Positions 59,709-64,000 of a DNA stretch of 64,000 bases are shown piece after piece (positions within the stretch are counted from its first letter, which is position 1; each line of letters begins with the position of its first letter). This DNA comes from DASUNP01 sp035249305. Its GTDB lineage: Bacteria > Acidobacteriota > Blastocatellia > UBA7656. Below the pieces are notes generated by a model that searched no databases, was not told the DNA's origin, and saw only the letters and a list, made by a program, of their open reading frames with translations. The position numbers and the translations under genes were made by a program. Location: positions 1 to 64,000 of the forward strand of contig DATFGQ010000007.1 of the NCBI GenBank assembly GCA_035249305.1. The letters are read 5' to 3'.

Positions 59709-59748
59709 GGCCACACCGGAAGTAGCAGGTCGTTTGTCCGGTGTGGCC
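59709..59748. repeat. 12-bp inverted repeat upstream of parA
   Basis: GGCCACACCGGA and TCCGGTGTGGCC are perfect complements, separated by 16 bases. No T-run follows in either direction. Could be a protein site or hairpin in the parS region. The rest of 59749-60052 holds AT-rich sequence with no gene; a TTGATC-N16-TACTAT pair before atpD is a weak promoter candidate. Confidence 0.6.
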
Positions 59749-60052
59749 AAACATGCATCTGTCGTTACTAGTTAATCTAATCGCAACTGACATACCATAA
59801 AGGAGCGAAAGGTCATAACTATAATTACCATAACAAGTTATAAAACCACGCGTTATTTTGGCCAAATCTTGACAGATAAGATTTCACCCAAATTGACCTC
59901 GTCCAAGCTCAGAATGACCGATTTCAACCATCGCAACAAAAAACTAGCAAACCCATAGAGGATATGATATTTTGATCTGCTTCAATCAGCAGCTACTATC
60001 TATATAAGACAGATACTATCTGGCTGGGAAAAAACTAAGGAGAAAGATATCG

Positions 60053-61543
60053 ATGGCAAGCGAGGGAAGAGTTATACAGGTGATAGGACCCGTTGTGGAC
60101 GTAGAGTTCGACGAGACGGCGCTTCCGCCGATTTATGAAGCAATAACAATAGTAAGTGATGGATTTGAAGTACCAGAACCGATAAATATAACGATTGAAG
60201 TCCAGCAACACCTGGGAGAAGGACGCTGCCGCTGCGTAGCGATGGAGCCGACAGAAGGCATAATTCGAGGAATGAAGGCAATAGACACGGGCCAGCCGAT
60301 TACAGTCCCAGTCGGTCCCTCAACGCTCGGCCGAGTGTTAAACGTAATAGGTGAGCCGGTCGACAAGCTCGGCCCAGTTGAATCGAGCGAACGCTATCCG
60401 ATACATAGGCACGCGCCTGATTTCCAGGACCAGACAACAGAGTTAGAGATGTTCGTAACCGGGATTAAGGTCATAGACCTCATCCAGCCCTTCCTTCGCG
60501 GCGGAAAGATCGGGCTGTTCGGCGGCGCAGGAGTAGGTAAGACAGTGCTAATCCAGGAACTGATAAACAACGTGGCAATGAAACATGGCGGATTCTCGGT
60601 CTTCGGCGGGGTGGGCGAGCGCACGAGAGAAGGGAATGACCTTATCCGCGAGTTCGTGGAATCTAAGGTCATTAATTTCGGGGAGTCTTTCTATAAGAAC
60701 TGGGAAGAGACAGGGAACTTCGATCTGAAATTCGTCGACAAAGATGCTATCTCTAAGTCTAAAGCAGCCTTAGTTTACGGCCAGATGACGGAGCCGCCAG
60801 GGGCTCGTCTAAGGGTGGCCCTTTCCGCATTAACGGTTGCGGAGTATTTCAGGGATGAAGCCGGAACAGACGTTCTATTGTTCATCGATAACATATTTCG
60901 ATTTACGCAGGCCGGCTCTGAGGTCTCGGCACTCTTAGGCCGAATGCCTTCGGCCGTTGGTTACCAGCCAACGCTCGCTACTGAAATGGGAGAGTTACAA
61001 GAACGAATTACCTCGACAAAGAAAGGGTCTATAACATCTGTGCAGGCGATCTATGTGCCCGCAGACGACTATACAGACCCTGCTCCGGCGACTACGTTCG
61101 CGCACCTGGATGCGGTCACTGCCTTATCCCGTCAGATTTCCGAGCTAGGAATATTCCCTGCGGTTGACCCTCTAGCCTCCAGCTCTCGAATACTCGATCC
61201 CAGAATCGTAGGGAATGAGCACTATGATACTGCACAGGAAGTGAAGCGTATCTTACAGAGATATAAAGACTTACAAGACATCATCGCGATCCTGGGCATT
61301 GACGAACTATCAGAAGAAGATAAACTGACTGTGGCACGTGCCAGGAAAATCCAGCGTTTCTTATCCCAACCATTCTTCGTTGCTCAGCAGTTTACCGGGA
61401 TCGAAGGAAAGTTCGTGACCCTCGAAGAAACGATTCGAGGCTTTAAGGAGTTGATCTCAGGCAAATATGATGATCTGCCTGAGCAAGCTTTCTATATGGT
61501 TGGAGGGATAGAAGAAGCTGTAGAGAAAGCGAAGAATCTATAA
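60053..61543 (+). CDS. atpD: ATP synthase F1 subunit beta
   Basis: 496 residues, catalytic subunit of F-type ATP synthase. Walker A GGAGVGKTVLIQEL (Lys near 166), VYGQMTEPPGARLRVALSAL, FIDNIFRFTQAGSEVSALLGRMPSAVGYQP, and catalytic Glu in FGGVGERTREG. GGAG sits 11 bases before the ATG. Only beta and epsilon are here, so the remaining subunits must be encoded elsewhere, an arrangement known in several phyla. A third parS-like sequence TGTGGCACGTGCCAGG lies inside the gene at 61330. Confidence 0.97.
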   Translation: MASEGRVIQVIGPVVDVEFDETALPPIYEAITIVSDGFEVPEPINITIEVQQHLGEGRCRCVAMEPTEGIIRGMKAIDTGQPITVPVGPSTLGRVLNVIGEPVDKLGPVESSERYPIHRHAPDFQDQTTELEMFVTGIKVIDLIQPFLRGGKIGLFGGAGVGKTVLIQELINNVAMKHGGFSVFGGVGERTREGNDLIREFVESKVINFGESFYKNWEETGNFDLKFVDKDAISKSKAALVYGQMTEPPGARLRVALSALTVAEYFRDEAGTDVLLFIDNIFRFTQAGSEVSALLGRMPSAVGYQPTLATEMGELQERITSTKKGSITSVQAIYVPADDYTDPAPATTFAHLDAVTALSRQISELGIFPAVDPLASSSRILDPRIVGNEHYDTAQEVKRILQRYKDLQDIIAILGIDELSEEDKLTVARARKIQRFLSQPFFVAQQFTGIEGKFVTLEETIRGFKELISGKYDDLPEQAFYMVGGIEEAVEKAKNL

Positions 61544-61565
61544 TCGTCAACAAGCGAGAGGGTCG

Positions 61566-61985
61566 ATGCCAGATAAGATCCACTTAGAGGTTGTTACTCC
61601 TGAACGAAAAGTCTTTGAGGCCGAAGTAGACAGAGTGGATGTTCCCGGCCTTGACGGAGAGCTTGGAATACTCCCAGGCCACACGGAGCTCATTTCCCAG
61701 CTTAAGCCGGCCGGGCTTCTAACTTACTACGTCAACGACCAGAAGGGCGAAATGGCTATAAGCGACGGTTTTGTGGAAGTCAGCCCCGACCGGGTCGTGG
61801 TTCTCGCAGATAAAGCAGAGCGCCCGGAGGATATTGATCTACGCCGCGCCCTCGAATCGAAAGAACAGGCAGAGCGTCAGTTGCAGCGGGCGATGTCAGA
61901 CCCAGATATAGACATTGTCCGCGCGACTATTGAACTGGAAAGAGCATCGATAGAATTGCAATTGGCGGAGAAGGCTAATCGCTAA
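61566..61985 (+). CDS. atpC: ATP synthase F1 subunit epsilon
   Basis: 139 residues. N-terminal beta-sandwich (HLEVVTPERKVFEAEVDRVDVPGLDGELGILPGHTELI) and a C-terminal helical hairpin (DLRRALESKEQAERQLQRAM...), the regulator and rotor element of F1. It follows atpD by 22 bases, forming the two-gene atpDC operon. The end of the operon, 61986-62232, has no gene and leads to dnaA; an ACCGC...GCGGT short stem follows the stop but no T-run. Confidence 0.93.
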   Translation: MPDKIHLEVVTPERKVFEAEVDRVDVPGLDGELGILPGHTELISQLKPAGLLTYYVNDQKGEMAISDGFVEVSPDRVVVLADKAERPEDIDLRRALESKEQAERQLQRAMSDPDIDIVRATIELERASIELQLAEKANR

Positions 61986-62232
61986 AACTACCGCAAGGCC
62001 AAGGCGGTTTAAAGCTCTCCGGTTAATCACCGTAAATATTGAAATAAAAAGAGATAAATAAAAAACGGTTCTGTAACACTATTGGATTGAAACCCTCCCT
62101 TGTTTGTGATAATGTTCCGAGGCTTCATTGAAGGTTTCAAAAATCCAAGAGCTAACTTTCGTTCTTGACTCTTTGCCGCAAGGTTAGTTTTTCGTGTTTT
62201 GAGACTTTGAAGCACGCTTATTTGGTATCGCC

Positions 62233-63636
62233 ATGACTGCTTCAAGTATCCAAATCGACCTGCTCTCCTCCATACTGACTGCCATCTCAAAAAGGGTGAA
62301 TCACCAAAGCTTTAACACCTGGTTTAAGCCCATCTCCTTTGCTACGAAGGATGATTCGACACTCTATCTGAAAGTCCCTAATGAGATCTTTCGCGATTGG
62401 ATCAGCAGTAATTATTTCGACGTGCTTGAAGAATCGCTTCAAGAGTTAGATATGGAAGGGTATCAAGTCAGTTTCTTGATAGAGGATATGCAACAACCTA
62501 AGGGCTCGAACGGGGCAAAGAACCAGGAGATTGCCCCCAAGCCTTCGAAACTCGCATCATTAAATAACCAGGATATAAGCAATTTCGGAATCGCTAAACT
62601 TATAGAGATTGAGCCGCTCGAACTCCCTCTTAATCCCAAATATACATTCGACACATTCGTGGTCGGGTCCTGTAATCAGTTCGCCCACGCGGCGGCTCTT
62701 GCCGTAGTCGACATGCCTTCAAAGACCTATAATCCTCTTTACGTCTACGGCGGCGTGGGATTGGGAAAGACGCATCTGATGCACGCGATCGGTCAGGCGA
62801 TAAAATCTAGAAATATTAATTTACGATTAACCTATATATCTTCAGAAAAATTTATGAATGAGTTAATAAATGCGATACGCTACGATAAAACAATTACCTT
62901 TAGAGAAAAATACAGGAATATTGATGTTCTCTTGATGGATGATATACAGTTTCTGGCCGGGAAGGAACGGACCCAGGAAGAGTTTTTCCACACCTTTAAT
63001 GCGCTTTATGATGCACAGAAGCAGATAGTCATCTCAAGCGATTGCCCGCCCAGAGAGATACCTACGCTTGAAGAGAGGCTGCATTCCAGGTTCGAATGGG
63101 GGTTGATAGCAGATATACAGCCGCCAGATCTGGAGACGAAGGTAGCCATACTAAAAAGAAAAGCCGAGATTGAAAAGATAGATCTGCCGGATAACGTCGC
63201 TCTGTTTATTGCAAGTAAGATAAAATCCAACATTAGAGAGCTCGAAGGGTCGCTGGTCAGGCTCGTAGCCTACGCGTCGCTAAAGGGGTTACCCATAGGT
63301 CTTGAACTGGCTCAAGAGGTTCTTAAGAACATAATAGATGAAGAGACGGACGGTGTTTCGATCGAGCTGATTCAAAAGACCGTGGCGAGCCATTATGGAC
63401 TTAAAGTAGCCGATCTGAAATCGAAGAATAACTCCAGGAACATCGCAGGCCCGAGACAAGTTGCTATGTATCTGTGCAAAACTCTTACGAAAGCCAGCCT
63501 TCCTGAGATAGGGCGCGAGTTCGGGGGCAAGCATCATACAACAGTCCTTCATAGCATTAATAAAGTCGCGCAGCAATATGACGCGGATGGGGTTTTCCAC
63601 AGACTTATCAACAGTCTAATTACTAATATTAAATAA
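62233..63636 (+). CDS. dnaA: Chromosomal replication initiator DnaA
   Basis: 467 residues. Domain I (about 1-85: MTASSIQIDLLSSILTAI, FNTWFKPISF), a short linker domain II, AAA+ domain III (about 130-350) with Walker A GGVGLGKTH near 174-182, Walker B LLMDDIQFL and arginine-finger area, and a domain IV DNA-binding end (about 370-467: RQVAMYLCKTLTKASLPEIGREFGGKHHTTVLH). Binds DnaA boxes and opens the origin. ATG follows TATCGCC without an obvious ribosome binding site. Lower GC than average. Its 3' end contains a DnaA box (TTATCAACA at 63605). Confidence 0.97.
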   Translation: MTASSIQIDLLSSILTAISKRVNHQSFNTWFKPISFATKDDSTLYLKVPNEIFRDWISSNYFDVLEESLQELDMEGYQVSFLIEDMQQPKGSNGAKNQEIAPKPSKLASLNNQDISNFGIAKLIEIEPLELPLNPKYTFDTFVVGSCNQFAHAAALAVVDMPSKTYNPLYVYGGVGLGKTHLMHAIGQAIKSRNINLRLTYISSEKFMNELINAIRYDKTITFREKYRNIDVLLMDDIQFLAGKERTQEEFFHTFNALYDAQKQIVISSDCPPREIPTLEERLHSRFEWGLIADIQPPDLETKVAILKRKAEIEKIDLPDNVALFIASKIKSNIRELEGSLVRLVAYASLKGLPIGLELAQEVLKNIIDEETDGVSIELIQKTVASHYGLKVADLKSKNNSRNIAGPRQVAMYLCKTLTKASLPEIGREFGGKHHTTVLHSINKVAQQYDADGVFHRLINSLITNIK

Positions 63637-63890
63637 CTTACTTATTTTTTCCACATGTACCCTCTGTGGACCCCTTGTGGAACCTGTTGAAAACTGATGT
63701 ATTTAGGAAAAGGGTCCACAGGGTACGCGGGTTTTGCACAGGTTTTCAACAGGGTTTTTCACAGCTCAATAATCGCTTTATCGTTTATTTTTCAGCAATT
63801 TAGATACATGGTTCCACTTTTCCACAGGCACTACTACTACTACTAGATAAATATAGACTGTAAATAAGTATTATAGATAGTAGAAGGGCC
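63605..63890. other. Replication origin oriC (dnaA-dnaN intergenic)
   Basis: Around ten DnaA-box-like sequences: TTATCAACA (63605), TTTTCCACA (63647), TGTGGACCC (63665, reverse), TGTGGAACC (63676, reverse), TGTTGAAAA (63685, reverse), GGGTCCACA (63712), TTTTGCACA (63732), TTTTCAACA (63743), TTTTTCACA (63755) and TTTTCCACA (63818). The first reverse set mirrors the forward set, so the boxes form two inverted pairs around an AT-rich core. It is followed by DnaA-trio and an AT-rich unwinding region (63847-63885). Position between dnaA and dnaN is the classic one. Confidence 0.9.
63830..63846. promoter_or_regulatory. DnaA-trio and basal unwinding element
   Basis: ACTACTACTACTACTAG lies three bases (GGC) after the DnaA box TTTTCCACA, then AT-rich ATAAATATAG. 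The layout (box, GC-rich spacer, repeated trinucleotides, AT-rich strand) matches the basal unwinding system described in Bacillus subtilis. Five trios. Confidence 0.88.
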
Positions 63891-63913
63891 TAGGCTTACT
63901 AAAGAGGTGTAAA

Positions 63914-64000
63914 ATGCAATTCAGTCTGAGCAGACAGGTACTCTTAAAAGAGTTAAACCTCCTTCAGGGGGTTGTTGAAAAAAAGAATACCATCCCTATA
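63914..64000 (+). CDS. dnaN: DNA polymerase III sliding clamp (beta), 5' end only
   Basis: 29 residues visible: MQFSLSRQVLLKELN then LLQGVVEKKNTIPI, the standard N-terminal motif of the beta clamp. Preceded by GAGGTG four to five bases upstream. The gene runs off the right edge. The dnaA-oriC-dnaN order supports the origin call. Confidence 0.93.
   Translation, partial: MQFSLSRQVLLKELNLLQGVVEKKNTIPI

Noticed and set aside
59314..59865. 183-codon frame over the start of parA and the parS region
   Set aside because: Antisense-like or out-of-frame sequence through a non-coding control region; no motif.
61986..62232. Terminator and DnaA boxes between atpC and dnaA
   Set aside because: The ACCGC/GCGGT stem is short with no T-run, and TTGTGATAA is a poor DnaA box; not called.
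1..64000. CRISPR arrays, prophage or IS transposase genes
   Set aside because: No spaced identical direct repeats of 25-40 bases with unique spacers and no transposase, integrase or phage structural gene seen.

Overview
The window is a GC-rich bacterial chromosome segment that ends at the replication origin. Gene content suggests an Acidobacteriota member, possibly Blastocatellia-like: tricorn, S9, S8 and M19 peptidases, TPR and TonB-C proteins, BACON and Calx-beta surface proteins, several acyl-CoA ligases and a DUF4159 protein. This assignment is inference from gene content; there is no rRNA to confirm it. Most genes are ordinary chromosomal genes, but the spaces between them are unusually rich in short repeats.

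Layout. 1-4 kb: housekeeping genes on the minus strand (ispE, tRNA-Gln, prs, rplY, pth, rpsF). 4-8.5 kb: secreted CAP protein, a large TPR protein and small membrane or pseudopilin-like proteins. 8.7-18.6 kb: mfd, a secreted subtilase on the opposite strand, two parvulin-type foldases and an S4 RNA-binding protein. 18.6-22.4 kb: membrane/TPR pair, then an acyl-CoA ligase whose 5' third, with an adjoining vapB-vapC-orf segment, looks foreign. 22.7-30.3 kb: two MacB-like permeases, a sugar-nucleotide transferase, FadD-like ligase plus SDR, YceI and a methyltransferase. 30.3-30.9 kb: gene debris and a palindromic repeat. 30.9-36.4 kb: DUF4159 protein, dipeptidase and tricorn-like protease. 36.6-39.9 kb: two tandem secreted paralogues, a TPR-TonB protein, a beta-barrel protein and the tail of a lost third paralogue. 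40-46 kb: GNAT, uncharacterised genes, a lower-GC pair, phosphatase and acyl-CoA synthetase. 46-50 kb: thioesterase, acyl-CoA dehydrogenase and amidohydrolase. 50-58 kb: secreted proteins, an S9 peptidase and a very large secreted nuclease-like protein. 58-64 kb: origin region with parB-parA, two parS sites, atpD-atpC, dnaA, oriC and the start of dnaN.

How the genes work together. The envelope theme is strong: foldases, proteases, beta-barrel and surface proteins. A second theme is acyl-CoA chemistry: three ligases, an acyl-CoA dehydrogenase, a thioesterase and a FabG-like reductase. The origin cluster couples segregation (ParAB-parS) with initiation (DnaA, DnaA boxes, DnaA-trio).

The most unusual features are: (1) a mosaic acyl-CoA ligase joined to a toxin-antitoxin and integron-cassette-like segment, with a relic of the old gene start left 0.9 kb upstream; (2) intergenic arrays of 7-bp words arranged as inverted repeats, often running into stop codons; (3) two palindrome-filled elements that share the same terminal inverted repeats.
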